From Oscillospiraceae bacterium (GTDB lineage Bacteria; Bacillota; Clostridia; Oscillospirales; Ruminococcaceae), in assembly GCA_025757845.1 (NCBI GenBank), contig CP107211.1, forward strand, positions 1,178,001 through 1,242,000: a DNA stretch of 64,000 nt. Direction: 5' to 3'. Made by a program: the position numbers and the translations under genes. The notes under the pieces were generated by a model. It ran no database searches. It was not told where the DNA came from and was given only the letters and a program-made list of their open reading frames with translations. Position 1 is the stretch's first letter, and every line of letters starts with the position of its first letter. Of the stretch, positions 35,056 to 44,757 are shown one piece after another.

Positions 35056-35256
35056 ATGAGCAGGAAAGTTAGATTGTGCGCAATTATTGTGTTTATAATA
35101 GCTTTAATCATTTCAATAATCCGTATTTTGATTGATTTCAATTATGGAATAGAAAGAATCAGTCCACTTATCCCGGTACTTGATATTGCAAGTGCTATTG
35201 TGTGGGTAATTTGTATTGTTGTTAATTGCGTTCTGTATCAAAAGAAAGATAGATGA
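35056..35256 (+). CDS. small two-helix membrane protein of element 2
   Basis: The 66-residue product has two hydrophobic helices (AIIVFIIALIISIIRIL and DIASAIVWVICIVVNCVLY) and a basic end. ATG 35056 follows GGAGGTG. It is AT-rich and not recognised as a named family. Another small membrane peptide gene follows at 35312. Confidence 0.55.
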   Translation: MSRKVRLCAIIVFIIALIISIIRILIDFNYGIERISPLIPVLDIASAIVWVICIVVNCVLYQKKDR

Positions 35257-35311
35257 CAATTCAAGTTTTGAGAATTGAGAAAATCGATACTTGTAGATGG
35301 AGGTAATCAAA

Positions 35312-35455
35312 ATGAAAGAATATCAATATCTGATTGGAAAGATTATTGTCGCAGTGGCAATTATAGTTGCCGCAATCATTATAGCGCAGGCTATTGGTGG
35401 AGCTGGAGAAAATATCCGCAGTGGCTTGTTGCAATTAGGGGATGCGCTTCGGTAA
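35312..35455 (+). CDS. 47-residue single-helix membrane peptide
   Basis: The frame begins MKEYQYLIGKIIVAVAIIVA, continues as one long helix and ends with GLLQLGDALR. GGAGG lies 10 bases before the ATG. It is probably a real small gene because of the ribosome site and the helix; its role is unknown. Confidence 0.5.
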   Translation: MKEYQYLIGKIIVAVAIIVAAIIIAQAIGGAGENIRSGLLQLGDALR

Positions 35456-35549
35456 CCTCCAGCTTGTCATTCTGAAAATTTAACTGAATAACCCCAGCAC
35501 AAACCGCTGCTACATGGAAGCTAACAAACCATGCAACAGCGGTTTTTCT

Positions 35550-36356
35550 TTACCTTTTTTTCCTCTGACTGATAGGCGTTCCCATTTTCTTTGATTTTTT
35601 GAGAATCCGAATCAGCCAGCGAAATTCTTCGTCTGACAGATTTTTATAGTTGATACCAAGCTGCTTGCAATAAAGAACAACGAGCTTTTCATCCCGGCTG
35701 CCCTTGAAATTTTCGACCGCTTCCAGATTTTCTTTCAGTTCATCAGCAACGGTGGTCTGGGGTGCACTCTCGCTGTCCTTTTTATGGGCTTCCCGAATAT
35801 CCCGAATAATGAGATTGAGGTCATCCAGAACCATGTGGCTGAAATATTCATCATCACTGATATGGGCGGCTTGCAACACTTTCAAATGGGGGTCATCTTC
35901 GCCGGGGCGATACCGTTCAATGATTTCATGCCGGACGGTATCGACAAGGGCGTTGAGGTTCTGAATCTGCATGGTGGCAATCCCATCCACATAAATCTCA
36001 ATATCCGCAAGAAACTTGATAAAGTCCTTATGGGTGGCAAGTTCGCACAGCAGACGGTTGTTAATCCGACCGCTTTTCAGAAGTGCTACCATCTCATCAC
36101 TCAAATGCAGCTCCCTTAATGGCGTGTTGATCTCCACCATGTTCTCTGTCCGGCAAAAGAGATAATCGAGGGACACCCCATAAAAATCTGCCAGCAGGAT
36201 AAGGTTGCCATGATTGATTTCCTTATAGTCGTCTTTTTCATAACTGCCAAGAGCCGATTTTGAAATACCCGTTTGCTCAGCCAGTTCTTCCAGTTTTAAT
36301 CCTTTGTTTAATCGTAAATCTTTTAGCCGTTCCTGTATTGTAGTAGCTCCGTTCAT
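35550..36356 (-). CDS. XRE-family regulator of mobile element 2
   Basis: The 268-residue protein has an N-terminal HTH (KGLKLEELAEQTGISKSALG, then SYEKDDY), followed by a helical ligand- or oligomerisation domain and a basic C-terminus (KKSKKMGTPISQRKKR). It is transcribed away from the replication and mobilisation genes. An inverted repeat overlaps its promoter at 36396-36419, so it likely represses itself and perhaps the divergent operon. AGAAAGGGGG is the ribosome site. Confidence 0.85.
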   Translation of the reverse strand: MNGATTIQERLKDLRLNKGLKLEELAEQTGISKSALGSYEKDDYKEINHGNLILLADFYGVSLDYLFCRTENMVEINTPLRELHLSDEMVALLKSGRINNRLLCELATHKDFIKFLADIEIYVDGIATMQIQNLNALVDTVRHEIIERYRPGEDDPHLKVLQAAHISDDEYFSHMVLDDLNLIIRDIREAHKKDSESAPQTTVADELKENLEAVENFKGSRDEKLVVLYCKQLGINYKNLSDEEFRWLIRILKKSKKMGTPISQRKKR

Positions 36357-36395
36357 TGAAGCAGTTCCCCCTTTCTAACGACATTTATAACCGTT

Positions 36396-36419
36396 GAATT
36401 GATTATACCATATCAATTC
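36396..36419. promoter_or_regulatory. operator between the XRE repressor and the replication operon
   Basis: GAATTGAT and ATCAATTC are exact complements 8 bases apart. Read on the minus strand, the spacer contains TATAAT, the likely -10 box of the XRE gene at 35550-36356. Confidence 0.65.
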
Positions 36420-36840
36420 CGCAATCGTGGAAATTTCTGATTTTTACCCCGAATTCCTACTTTGTGGACATACGGCACAGGGCACAAAAATGTTCTATGA
36501 TACAGGTAGTTCATCGATGGATTATTCCAATCGAATGACCAGCCTGTGTGGGATATGCTTCCCCGGCGATGTAGTGCCATGACTTTTGGCAGGGATATGG
36601 AGGAACCCTGACCAAAACGAGCATACCAAAGGGAGCGATACGCCGCTGTGAGATTCAGGGGAGGAACGACACCGGGGAGAACTGGCGAACTGACACCGAA
36701 ATGATACCGAAACACGACAATCTGATAGGGGGATAGTCTACCCTATCGCTGATACTTCGGGAGATTTTAGGCGGCTCTATGGCTGTAATTTTGCCGAAAA
36801 TCGCCCCGAAACCATACACGAAAACGGGAGGAAGCGCAAT
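36420..36840. other. intergenic region upstream of the replication genes of element 2
   Basis: About 420 bases without a convincing gene. It has a run of related GATACCGAAA-like words and resembles in layout the stretch before the matching gene of element 1 (27664-27847). A leader or origin function is possible but not shown. Confidence 0.35.
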
Positions 36841-37029
36841 ATGCCGAGAATGAGCAAAAAGAGGAAGCATGAGCTTTCTTTTTACCTCAATGACCGGGGG
36901 CGTGTCACTTACAACGAATTATGCCGGAAATGCCAGCATGGGTGCAAGCAGAGCTTCCGGGCGGTTGTGATTGACTGCCCCCGTTATTTATCCAAACGAG
37001 CAAAGAAAAAGGAGGAACACACCGAATGA
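36841..37029 (+). CDS. small cysteine-rich mobile-element protein (copy in element 2)
   Basis: The 62-residue protein begins MPRMSKKRKHELSFYL and contains VTYNELCRKCQHGCKQSFRA with a CPRY ending, paralogous to 27848-28060. Four cysteines probably hold zinc. It overlaps the next gene by 4 bases (ATGA). Function unknown. Confidence 0.78.
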   Translation: MPRMSKKRKHELSFYLNDRGRVTYNELCRKCQHGCKQSFRAVVIDCPRYLSKRAKKKEEHTE

Positions 37030-37367
37030 ATTTTGAATTTATGACGATAGACACACCATTGCCGCCCTGTATGGCTTTTCCAAGAGCGTTGACAGGGTTT
37101 CCAGTCAGCAGCACCGCAAAGGTCATGTACTGCCGGATGTTGGACGCTATGCTCTCCAATGGGCAGGAGGACGAGAACGGAATCCTGTTTGTCTGCTTCC
37201 CTGTCACAGCCATTGCCGCAGTCCTGTCCCGCAGCTCTATGACGGTCAAGCGTTCTTTGAATGAACTGGAAAACGCCGGACTTATCATGCGGGTGCGTCA
37301 GGGCGTTGGAGAACCAAACAGGATTTATGTGCTGATACCGGGAAAGGAGGACGCTGCCCTTGCCTGA
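37026..37367 (+). CDS. replication-initiator-like winged-helix protein
   Basis: The 113-residue product begins with PLPPCMAFPRALTGFPVSST and then AKVMYCRMLDAML, like the N-terminal winged helix of RepA-type initiators in Firmicutes elements, with the recognition helix near SRSSMTVKRSLNELENAGL. The longer C-terminal part of true initiators is absent. It could be a regulator of element replication. It is coupled to genes on both sides. Confidence 0.7.
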   Translation: MNFEFMTIDTPLPPCMAFPRALTGFPVSSTAKVMYCRMLDAMLSNGQEDENGILFVCFPVTAIAAVLSRSSMTVKRSLNELENAGLIMRVRQGVGEPNRIYVLIPGKEDAALA

Positions 37368-37656
37368 TACCTCAAAGCTGGAAAAACTCAATCGGGAGTT
37401 GGAGAAAAGCGAAAAGAAACTGCGGAAAGCCATCAATGATGAAAAGGCATTGCAGCACCAGTTAAAGCAGCTTACCCGAAAGGAGCGGACGCACCGGCTC
37501 TGTACTCGTGGCGGTATGCTGGAAAGTTTTCTGCAAGAACCGGAACGCCTGACCGATGATGATGTCATGCTGCTGTTGAAACTCATTTTTCATAGGCAGG
37601 ACACGCAGGAACTATTGAAAAAACTGCTGGAACGGGAGAAGCCGGAAACCCCTTAG
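37360..37656 (+). CDS. DUF3847 family coiled-coil protein
   Basis: The 98-residue protein opens with a coiled coil (LEKLNRELEKSEKKLRKAIN) and contains RTHRLCTRGGMLE, the DUF3847 signature. The start is TTG 37360, nine bases after AAAGGAGG, overlapping the preceding gene by 8 bases. In related elements it sits just ahead of the MobA-type relaxase. Here the DUF2262 gene has been inserted between them. Confidence 0.8.
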   Translation: MPDTSKLEKLNRELEKSEKKLRKAINDEKALQHQLKQLTRKERTHRLCTRGGMLESFLQEPERLTDDDVMLLLKLIFHRQDTQELLKKLLEREKPETP

Positions 37657-37960
37657 TTTACTAAGGGCGCAATTATACACCACCCAGAGGTTGGTGCATT
37701 GCGTTCTCCGAAGGCTCCTCGCCGGAGGGCTGTGATTTTCCGCAGTCATGGTCTGCTCCAAATCAAACAGGGGACGCTACGCTTCCCCTGCGCTGGCTGC
37801 CGCCAGCTACCCTTTTGTGGACTTGCCATCTGGGGACACCTTGCGCTGCAAGCTGTTCCCCAGCCGACAAGTTTTACAAAATCTCTCTGTACTTTGAGGG
37901 TCGGGTAAAGTATAATGAAGTCAACAACAAATTAGAAGTTTTCGGAAAATAAAGAAAATT
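37657..37960. other. non-coding region of element 2, candidate oriT
   Basis: A GC-rich stretch with several inverted repeats (for example CTCCGAAGG...CCGGAG near 37710-37728) lies between DUF3847 and the mobilisation genes, where related elements have oriT. The base composition switches to AT-rich near 37900, at the edge of the DUF2262 cargo gene. Confidence 0.4.
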
Positions 37961-37997
37961 TGATTATGTAAATTACCAAGAAAAGGTGGAAAGAATT

Positions 37998-38834
37998 ATG
38001 TCAGTACAAACAGATTTTGAGAAAGAATTCGAAACAGAAGAATATGAAATGCTTATTTTAGTACAAGCATCATGTGGGGGAGCAGCATGTATAAAAGATA
38101 TGCTGAAACCATCAGTTGATTTTCTTGCATCCATAGATTTGCGCAATGGTCAGTTTTTTCATGAGAAAGGCTGTGTTGAATGGCTTATAAAAAAAGATAA
38201 TAAACGTAAGGGGTGGGGATATGATTTTGAGCAATTTGGTATTTATCGTGTCGTTGTTAGGAAATGCATACCTCAAAAATTACAACCATATCAATTACAT
38301 TATATGAACAACAGATATATGCTAATAAGAGTACTGGAAGAAAATGCTTCAAACGAAAAATTGGAAGCCTTGAAGGAACATTATTCAAAACCTATTTCTA
38401 CGGAAAATGAATTAGGTACTTTTGTTTTGGAAAGAGAGTTTTCATGGTTTGAAGGAAGTATAAATTGGAATGGTGTAGAGGCAAATGTATATTTGGAAAC
38501 AGACGAAGAAGATGGAGATACTGCTGAACAGGCAATGGCTGTCCTAAAAAGTGTAATTGAGAATATTGTGGATAACGATAATAAGTATCGTGAGTTTGCG
38601 GCACAAGAACTTACAGGACTTGCAAATGAGTGGTTGAGTGAATCAGATGAAAGCGATGTAGAAGAAATTACACAAGAAACATTTGCTAAACGTATGGAAA
38701 TTAGTGAAGTAACAGTTAGTCCCGATGGAAGCTTGTCATTAATTTATCATGACGATGATATGTTTTGGGGGCATGTTATAGAAATAATAGTTGAGCCAAA
38801 TGGAGAGATTATAAGTGCTAATATAGCCGGATGA
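37998..38834 (+). CDS. DUF2262 domain protein, AT-rich cargo gene
   Basis: The 278-residue protein has the DUF2262 domain in its C-terminal half: FSWFEGSINWNGVEANVYLE, then DGDTAEQAMAVLKSVIEN and VSPDGSLSLIYHDDDMFWGH. The N-terminal half is related to a companion domain seen in such proteins. ATG 37998 follows AAAAGGTGG. The gene is much more AT-rich than the mobilisation genes around it and splits DUF3847 from the relaxase, so it looks like cargo. No function is known. Confidence 0.75.
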   Translation: MSVQTDFEKEFETEEYEMLILVQASCGGAACIKDMLKPSVDFLASIDLRNGQFFHEKGCVEWLIKKDNKRKGWGYDFEQFGIYRVVVRKCIPQKLQPYQLHYMNNRYMLIRVLEENASNEKLEALKEHYSKPISTENELGTFVLEREFSWFEGSINWNGVEANVYLETDEEDGDTAEQAMAVLKSVIENIVDNDNKYREFAAQELTGLANEWLSESDESDVEEITQETFAKRMEISEVTVSPDGSLSLIYHDDDMFWGHVIEIIVEPNGEIISANIAG

Positions 38835-39021
38835 AAAAACTTCCAGTTTGCCACTCACACATCGGGTCAACTTGCCCCGAACTTTTACAATTAAATACCC
38901 GCCGCCCACATAGCGGCACACCGAGCAGGAAATCTGAAAAAGGTCTCCTGCTTTTTTTCTGCCCAAAATGAGGTGGTAAAACGCCACCCCATCCACCAAT
39001 TACCGAAAGGAGGGACTCGAA

Positions 39022-40602
39022 ATGCCCTGTCCACACAACGAAATTTCTATTGTGCAGCGAAGCCAACAGCAGTCTGCGGTTGCCGCCGCTGCTTACCAGA
39101 GCGGCGAAAAGCTGTTCTGTGAATACGACCAGCAAGTGAAGCACTACCCGGAAAAGCGTGGTATTGTCCACAATGAAATTCTGCTCCCGGCAAACGCCCC
39201 ACGGTCGTATGCAGACCGCAATACCTTATGGAACGCCGCCGAAGCGGTGGAAAAGCAATGGAACTCCCAGCTTGCAAGGCGGTGGGTGCTTACCATTCCA
39301 AGAGAGATACCACCCGACCAGTATGCTGTCCTTGTCCGGGAGTTTTGTGAGCAGCAGTTTGTTTCCAAAGGCATGATTGCTGATTTTGCAATCCATGCCC
39401 CCCATCCGCCGGGACACAATCCCCACGCCCATGTCCTGCTGACTATGAGGGCAATGGACGAACATGGGAAATGGCTTCCCAAGAGCCGCAAAGTTTATGA
39501 CCTTGACGAGAACGGGGAACGGATAAAGCTGCCATCCGGCAGGTGGAAAAGCCACAAGGAGGATACGGTTGACTGGAACGACCAGAAGTATTGTGAAATC
39601 TGGCGGCATGAATGGGAGGTTATTCAGAACCGCTATCTGGAAGCCAATGACCGCCCGGAGCGTGTGAACTTGCGTTCCTATGCCAGACAGGGGCTTGATA
39701 TTATCCCTACTGTCCATGAGGGGGCTGCTGTCCGGCAGATGGAAAAGCGTGGTATCCAGACGAATATCGGCAACCTGAACCGGGAAATCAGAGCCTCCAA
39801 CCGCCTGATGAAGTCCATCCGGCAGCTTATCCAAAACCTCAAAGGCTGGATTACCGAGCTGGGCGAAAAACGGAAAGAACTGCTTGCACAAAAGGCGGCG
39901 GAGGAAGCGACACTTCTTCCCAATCTGCTGATGAGGTATATGGAGATACGAAAGGAAGAACGGAAGGACTGGACAAGGGCTGGACAGAACCGGGGGACTT
40001 CACAGGACTTAAAGGCAGTCAGCGAAGTCCTGTCCTATCTCCGGCAAAAGGGGCTTTCCACTGTGGAGGATTTAGAAGGATTTCTGGAATCTTCCGGGAA
40101 ATCAGCCGCCGATTACCGCAATCAGATGAAGCCAAAGGAAACCCGAAGCAAAGTGATTGACGGGATTCTTGCCAGCCGGACAGACTGCAAGGAATGTAAG
40201 CCTGTCTATGAGAAGTACCAGAAGATATTTTTTAAGAAAACAAAGGAGAAATTCAAACAGGAACACCCAGAGGTTGCCCGGTATGCGAAAGCCGCCGCCT
40301 ACCTTGCCAAGCACCCGGACGATAAGGACACCACCCAAAAGAAGCTGCAAGAGGAGCAGGAAACGCTTCTGGAAGAAATTGCAGCCCTGAAAATACCGTT
40401 GACCGAGGTACAGGAGGATTTGAAGAAGCTGCGGGACATCCGCTACTGGGTACGGAAAGCCACCCCCGGCACAGAAGAAAGCAAAGAGCCGCCCAAGAAG
40501 CAGCCCCTCAAAGAAGTCTTGCAGGATAAGGCGGACGAGAAAAAAGCACAAAGAACTGCCCCGGTGCAGACAAAACACAAACAACAGGATATGGAACTTT
40601 AA
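39022..40602 (+). CDS. mobA: MobQ-type relaxase (element 2)
   Basis: The 526-residue protein has the MobA/MobQ N-terminus (ISIVQRSQQQSAVAAAAYQS), the catalytic-tyrosine region around EKLFCEYDQQVKHY, and the metal site GHNPHAHVLLTMR. The C-terminal half is a long charged helical region. It nicks the element's oriT. It belongs to a different relaxase family from the one in element 1, so the two elements can be mobilised independently. GGAGGGA precedes the ATG. Confidence 0.9.
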   Translation: MPCPHNEISIVQRSQQQSAVAAAAYQSGEKLFCEYDQQVKHYPEKRGIVHNEILLPANAPRSYADRNTLWNAAEAVEKQWNSQLARRWVLTIPREIPPDQYAVLVREFCEQQFVSKGMIADFAIHAPHPPGHNPHAHVLLTMRAMDEHGKWLPKSRKVYDLDENGERIKLPSGRWKSHKEDTVDWNDQKYCEIWRHEWEVIQNRYLEANDRPERVNLRSYARQGLDIIPTVHEGAAVRQMEKRGIQTNIGNLNREIRASNRLMKSIRQLIQNLKGWITELGEKRKELLAQKAAEEATLLPNLLMRYMEIRKEERKDWTRAGQNRGTSQDLKAVSEVLSYLRQKGLSTVEDLEGFLESSGKSAADYRNQMKPKETRSKVIDGILASRTDCKECKPVYEKYQKIFFKKTKEKFKQEHPEVARYAKAAAYLAKHPDDKDTTQKKLQEEQETLLEEIAALKIPLTEVQEDLKKLRDIRYWVRKATPGTEESKEPPKKQPLKEVLQDKADEKKAQRTAPVQTKHKQQDMEL

Positions 40603-40667
40603 CAGGCACTTGCCATTTTCAGATTGAGAATGTCAGGTGCTTTTCTTTTTTTCAAGGAGGGATAGAT

Positions 40668-41312
40668 TTGAATGTATTTGAAGCTGTGAAGCAGTCCGTC
40701 ACAACAAGACAGGCTGCGGAGCATTATGGAATCCGTGTAGGCCGGAACGGGATGGCTTGTTGCCCGTTCCATCACGATAAAACCCCAAGCATGAAGCTGG
40801 ATCGGCGTTACCACTGCTTCGGCTGCGGTGCGGATGGGGATGTGATTGATTTTGCCGCCGCCCTGTATGGGCTGGGAAAGAAAGAAGCCGCCGTACAGCT
40901 GGCACAGGACTTCGGGCTTTCCTATGAGGACTGGAAGCCGCCGGGAAAGGCAAAAAAGCCCAAGCCCCGGCAGAAATCCCCGGAGGAACAGTTTCAGGAA
41001 GCAAAGAACCGCTGCTTCCGTATTCTTGCCGATTATCTTCACTTGCTTATGGCATGGAGAAAGGACTACGCCTCACACTCCCCGGAGGAAGCCTTTCATC
41101 CCCGGTTTATAGAAGCCTTACAGAAGCAAGACCAAGTGGAGTATCTGCTGGATGTGCTGCTGTTCGGGGAAACAGAGGAAAAAGCGGCTTTGATTACGGA
41201 CTACGGAAAGGATGTGATACAGCTTGAACAGCGAATGGCAGAGCTTGCCGCCGCAGACGCAGCAAGAACTAAAAAACACCATGAACGCCATGCAGCCACC
41301 CCAGAGCATTGA
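40668..41312 (+). CDS. CHC2 zinc-finger primase-like protein
   Basis: The 214-residue protein has the DnaG-type zinc finger: GMACCPFHHDKTPSM and YHCFGCGADGDVIDF. Only this domain and a helical tail are present, with no TOPRIM domain, so it is a primase fragment type common in mobile elements. The TTG start at 40668 lies 7 bases after AAGGAGG. It overlaps the VapE-like gene by 89 bases. Confidence 0.88.
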   Translation: MNVFEAVKQSVTTRQAAEHYGIRVGRNGMACCPFHHDKTPSMKLDRRYHCFGCGADGDVIDFAAALYGLGKKEAAVQLAQDFGLSYEDWKPPGKAKKPKPRQKSPEEQFQEAKNRCFRILADYLHLLMAWRKDYASHSPEEAFHPRFIEALQKQDQVEYLLDVLLFGETEEKAALITDYGKDVIQLEQRMAELAAADAARTKKHHERHAATPEH

Positions 41313-42618
41313 GGAAATCAAGGAGGGGCTGGAAACTACCGAGAAAGGCGGTGTCCGTCAGAGCATACGGAACTGCCTGACTGTGTTCCAGCGTGACCCG
41401 CTGCTTTCCGGGGCTATCGCATACAACATCCTGACTGACCGCAAGGACATCATAAAGCCCATCGGCTTCCACAGGGAAAGCACCGCCCTGAACGATACAG
41501 ATATGAAGTATCTGCTTCTCTATCTGGAAGAAACCTACGGGCTTACCAATGAGAAAAAGATTGATAACGCCATCGGGATTGTGGCGAATGAAAACAAGTA
41601 CCACCCCATCCGGGATTATTTAAGTTCCCTTGTGTGGGACGGGACAGAGCGAATCCGCTTCTGCCTGCAGCACTTTCTGGGGGCTGACGCAGACGATTAC
41701 ACCTATGAAGCATTGAAGCTGTTCCTGCTGGGTGCAATCTCACGAGCCTTTCAGCCGGGGTGCAAGTTTGAAATCATGCTCTGTCTGGTCGGCGGTCAGG
41801 GGGCTGGCAAGTCCACTTTCTTCCGTCTGCTGGCAGTCCGGGACGAGTGGTTCTCCGATGATTTGCGGAAGCTGGACGATGACAATGTGTACCGCAAGCT
41901 GCAAGGTCACTGGATTATCGAAATGTCGGAAATGATGGCAACCGCCAACGCCAAGAGCATTGAGGAAATCAAGTCATTTTTAAGCCGACAGAAAGAGGTT
42001 TACAAGATACCCTATGAAACCCACCCAGCAGACCGCCCCCGTCAGTGCGTGTTTGGCGGCACTTCCAATGCCCTTGACTTCCTGCCCCTTGACCGTTCCG
42101 GCAACCGCCGCTTTATCCCCGTCATGGTGTACCCGGAGCAAGCCGAGGTTCACATTTTGGAGGACGAAGCTGCTTCCAGAGCCTATATCGAGCAGATGTG
42201 GGCAGAAGCGATGGAGATTTACCGAAGTGGCAGGTTCAAGCTGGCTTTCAGCTCCGCCATGCAGCGGTATCTCAAAGAACACCAGCGGGATTTTATGCCG
42301 GAGGACACCAAAGCCGGGATGATACAGGCGTATCTTGATAAGTACACCGGGAACATGGTCTGCTCCAAGCAGCTCTATAAGGAAGCCTTGAACCATGCTT
42401 TTGACGAGCCGAAGCAATGGGAAATCCGGGAAATCAACGAGATTATGAACCAGTGCATTTGCGGCTGGCGGTACTTCCCGAACCCAAGAATGTTTTCCGA
42501 ATATGGCAGACAAAAGGGCTGGGAGCGTGAAAACCCGGCAACGGACTCCGGCAACCCGTCTGAAAAAACGATGGACGGTTTTGTGGAGGTCACAGAACAG
42601 ATGGAGCTTCCATTCTGA
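41224..42618 (+). CDS. virulence-associated E (VapE)-like helicase/ATPase
   Basis: The 464-residue protein has VGGQGAGKSTFFRLLA (Walker A), WIIEMSEMMATANAK (Walker B region) and the VapE family stretch YETHPADRPRQCVFGGTSN. VapE proteins are SF3-like ATPases used for replication of phages and mobile elements. With the zinc-finger protein upstream it could form a primase-helicase pair. The TTG start at 41224 is chosen since the family N-terminus would otherwise be cut, but this is uncertain. Confidence 0.88.
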   Translation: MNSEWQSLPPQTQQELKNTMNAMQPPQSIEEIKEGLETTEKGGVRQSIRNCLTVFQRDPLLSGAIAYNILTDRKDIIKPIGFHRESTALNDTDMKYLLLYLEETYGLTNEKKIDNAIGIVANENKYHPIRDYLSSLVWDGTERIRFCLQHFLGADADDYTYEALKLFLLGAISRAFQPGCKFEIMLCLVGGQGAGKSTFFRLLAVRDEWFSDDLRKLDDDNVYRKLQGHWIIEMSEMMATANAKSIEEIKSFLSRQKEVYKIPYETHPADRPRQCVFGGTSNALDFLPLDRSGNRRFIPVMVYPEQAEVHILEDEAASRAYIEQMWAEAMEIYRSGRFKLAFSSAMQRYLKEHQRDFMPEDTKAGMIQAYLDKYTGNMVCSKQLYKEALNHAFDEPKQWEIREINEIMNQCICGWRYFPNPRMFSEYGRQKGWERENPATDSGNPSEKTMDGFVEVTEQMELPF

Positions 42619-42859
42619 AAATGACAGCCCGTTGCCCCCCCTGTTGCTATCCCGTTGCCGAGCCGGTTGCCGGGGAAAACCCCGAAACTATCGGCTTTTC
42701 TCCCCTATGACAACCAAAACAACAGAAAAATAAAAGAAAAGTATAAATAGTAACCATCGCCAGATTGAGATTGTTTGCAAGGTCTTTTGAAGCCCGTTGC
42801 CGGACTTCGTTGCCGACACCCTCTGTCTGGCTATTTTCATGTATGGAGGATAACTGCCT

Positions 42860-43057
42860 ATGGCAAAAAACAAAACAGAGATTCATGTTACAACGGTATT
42901 TGACGGGGAACTGGACGCAACCGATGTGTTCGTCAGCCTGATTTCCCAGAAATACGGTAAGACAAATACGAAAGAATATCTTGCTAAAAGGAAAGATATG
43001 AGCTATAATGAAGATGAGGTTCAAAAGAGCCAGATACCGTCTGGATTGTGCGGGTAA
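42860..43057 (+). CDS. small transposon-encoded protein before the recombinase
   Basis: The 65-residue product contains HVTTVFDGELDATDVFVSLI and a basic helix, like the short TnpW-type accessory genes before large serine recombinases. The AATTGT-rich leader and GGAGGA precede it. The stop is 6 bases from the recombinase start. Its role is unknown. Confidence 0.65.
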   Translation: MAKNKTEIHVTTVFDGELDATDVFVSLISQKYGKTNTKEYLAKRKDMSYNEDEVQKSQIPSGLCG

Positions 43058-43063
43058 ACGGTT

Positions 43064-44728
43064 ATGATGAACGGAATGGAATATACAGACATGGACGCAA
43101 TACTGGCGGGCAGCTTCCGGGCGGCTATCTATTGCAGGCTTTCCAAGGACGATGACCTTGACGGGGAGAGCGCCAGTATCGCAAACCAGCGGGATATGCT
43201 GGAAAACTACTGCGAGAAGCAGGGATGGGAGGTTGTTGCAGTCTATCAGGACGATGGCTACACGGGGCTGAACATGGAACGCCCCGACCTGAAACGGATG
43301 TTGAAAGCCATCGAGCGCAGACAGATAAACCTTGTGGTCACGAAAGACCTATCCAGACTGGGTAGGAATTACTTGCAGACCGGCTTCCTGATTGAAGATT
43401 TCTTCCCCCGCCACGGCGTCCGGTATATCGCCATGAATGACGGTATCGACACCATGCGGGACAACAACGACATTGCGCCGTTCAAGAACATCCTCAACGA
43501 GATGTACAGCAAGGACATTTCCAAGAAGGTTCATTCCTCTTATCTGCTGAAAGCGCAGAAAGGCCAGTTTACCGGCTGCCTTGCCCCCTTCGGCTACCAG
43601 AAAGACCCGGAGGACAAAAACCACCTGCTGATTGACGAGGAAACGGCTCCCATTGTCCGGCGTCTGTTTGCGTGGGCGCTGGAAGGACACGGCCCCAACT
43701 ACATCCGGCGCAGGCTGGAAGAAGAAAAAATCCCATGCCCGACCTACTGGAACCGGGTGCGGGGCTTTCGGAACGTGTCAACCAAGTGGGAAAAGAAAGA
43801 CCCGGTAAACGGGCGGTATATCTGGGACTTCTCCGTGATTAAGGACATCCTGATGAACCCCGTCTACACCGGCGCTATCGCTTCCCAGAAGAAGGAATAC
43901 CGCTTCAAAATCGGCACCATCGGGGAGAAGAAGCCGGAGGAATGGATTGTCGTGGAGAACCAGCATGAGCCGCTTGTTGACCGCAAGACCTTTGACATCG
44001 TGCAGCGCAAGCTGAAATCCCGGCAGCGCCCCCGCCAGACCGGGGAAATCAGCCTGTTTGCGGGGCTTATCAAATGCGGCGAGTGCGGGAAGTCGCTGAC
44101 AATCCGCTACACCAATGAGAAGCACCCGAAGCAGATTTATTCCTGTAAGACCTACAATGCCTACGGGAAACAGCACTGTTCCCAACACCGGGTTGAATAC
44201 GACACCCTGTACCGGCTTGTACTGAACAAAATCCGGGAGTGCGCCAGAGCCGCCCTGATGGACGGGGAAGCCGTTGCCGGGAAGCTGTCCGACACCTGCG
44301 AAGCCGAGCAGAAAGGCCAGCGGGAAGCGTTGGAACGCTCCCTTGCCAAAGACGAGGAACGCATTGATGTTCTGGAAAAGATGGTTCTGCGGCTGTATGA
44401 GGACATGGTTGCCGGACGTATCAGCGAAGCGAACTTCAATCTGCTGATGGAAAAGACGCAGAAGGAACAGGCCGAGTTGAAGGCAAGGGCCACGGAAGGC
44501 CGGAAGAAGCTGGCCGATGAAATCCGGCTTGCGTATGACGCCCGCCAGTGGGTAGAAGCCATTCAGGAATACGCCGACATCACGGAACTGGACGCAGCTA
44601 CCCTTAATCGCCTGATTAAAGAAATCGTTGTCCATGAGAGCATAGACAGCGATAAAACAAGACACATTTCTATCGAAATTCATTTTAATCTCAAACCCCT
44701 CCCGGAAGTGGAGCAGGTCACAGCCTGA
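43064..44728 (+). CDS. large serine recombinase (element 2 integrase)
   Basis: The 554-residue protein has the catalytic segment AAIYCRLSKDDDLDGESASI (nucleophile S27) and VTKDLSRLGRNYLQTG, then the recombinase domain with GCLAPFGYQKDPEDKNHL, a zinc ribbon (CGECGK, CSQHRVEYD) and a C-terminal coiled coil. It differs clearly from the recombinase at 29950. The right boundary of element 2 lies about 90 bases after the stop. The ribosome site is weak; ATG 43076 is an alternative start. Confidence 0.92.
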   Translation: MMNGMEYTDMDAILAGSFRAAIYCRLSKDDDLDGESASIANQRDMLENYCEKQGWEVVAVYQDDGYTGLNMERPDLKRMLKAIERRQINLVVTKDLSRLGRNYLQTGFLIEDFFPRHGVRYIAMNDGIDTMRDNNDIAPFKNILNEMYSKDISKKVHSSYLLKAQKGQFTGCLAPFGYQKDPEDKNHLLIDEETAPIVRRLFAWALEGHGPNYIRRRLEEEKIPCPTYWNRVRGFRNVSTKWEKKDPVNGRYIWDFSVIKDILMNPVYTGAIASQKKEYRFKIGTIGEKKPEEWIVVENQHEPLVDRKTFDIVQRKLKSRQRPRQTGEISLFAGLIKCGECGKSLTIRYTNEKHPKQIYSCKTYNAYGKQHCSQHRVEYDTLYRLVLNKIRECARAALMDGEAVAGKLSDTCEAEQKGQREALERSLAKDEERIDVLEKMVLRLYEDMVAGRISEANFNLLMEKTQKEQAELKARATEGRKKLADEIRLAYDARQWVEAIQEYADITELDAATLNRLIKEIVVHESIDSDKTRHISIEIHFNLKPLPEVEQVTA

Positions 44729-44731
44729 CCT

Positions 44732-44757
44732 GCCCCGCCGGGGCGGTTCTAAAAAAA
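44732..44757 (+). terminator. terminator of the element 2 recombinase
   Basis: GCCCC and GGGGC flank GCC, directly after the stop codon, followed by TTCTAAAAAAAC. The T tract is weak, so termination may be partial. Confidence 0.5.
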
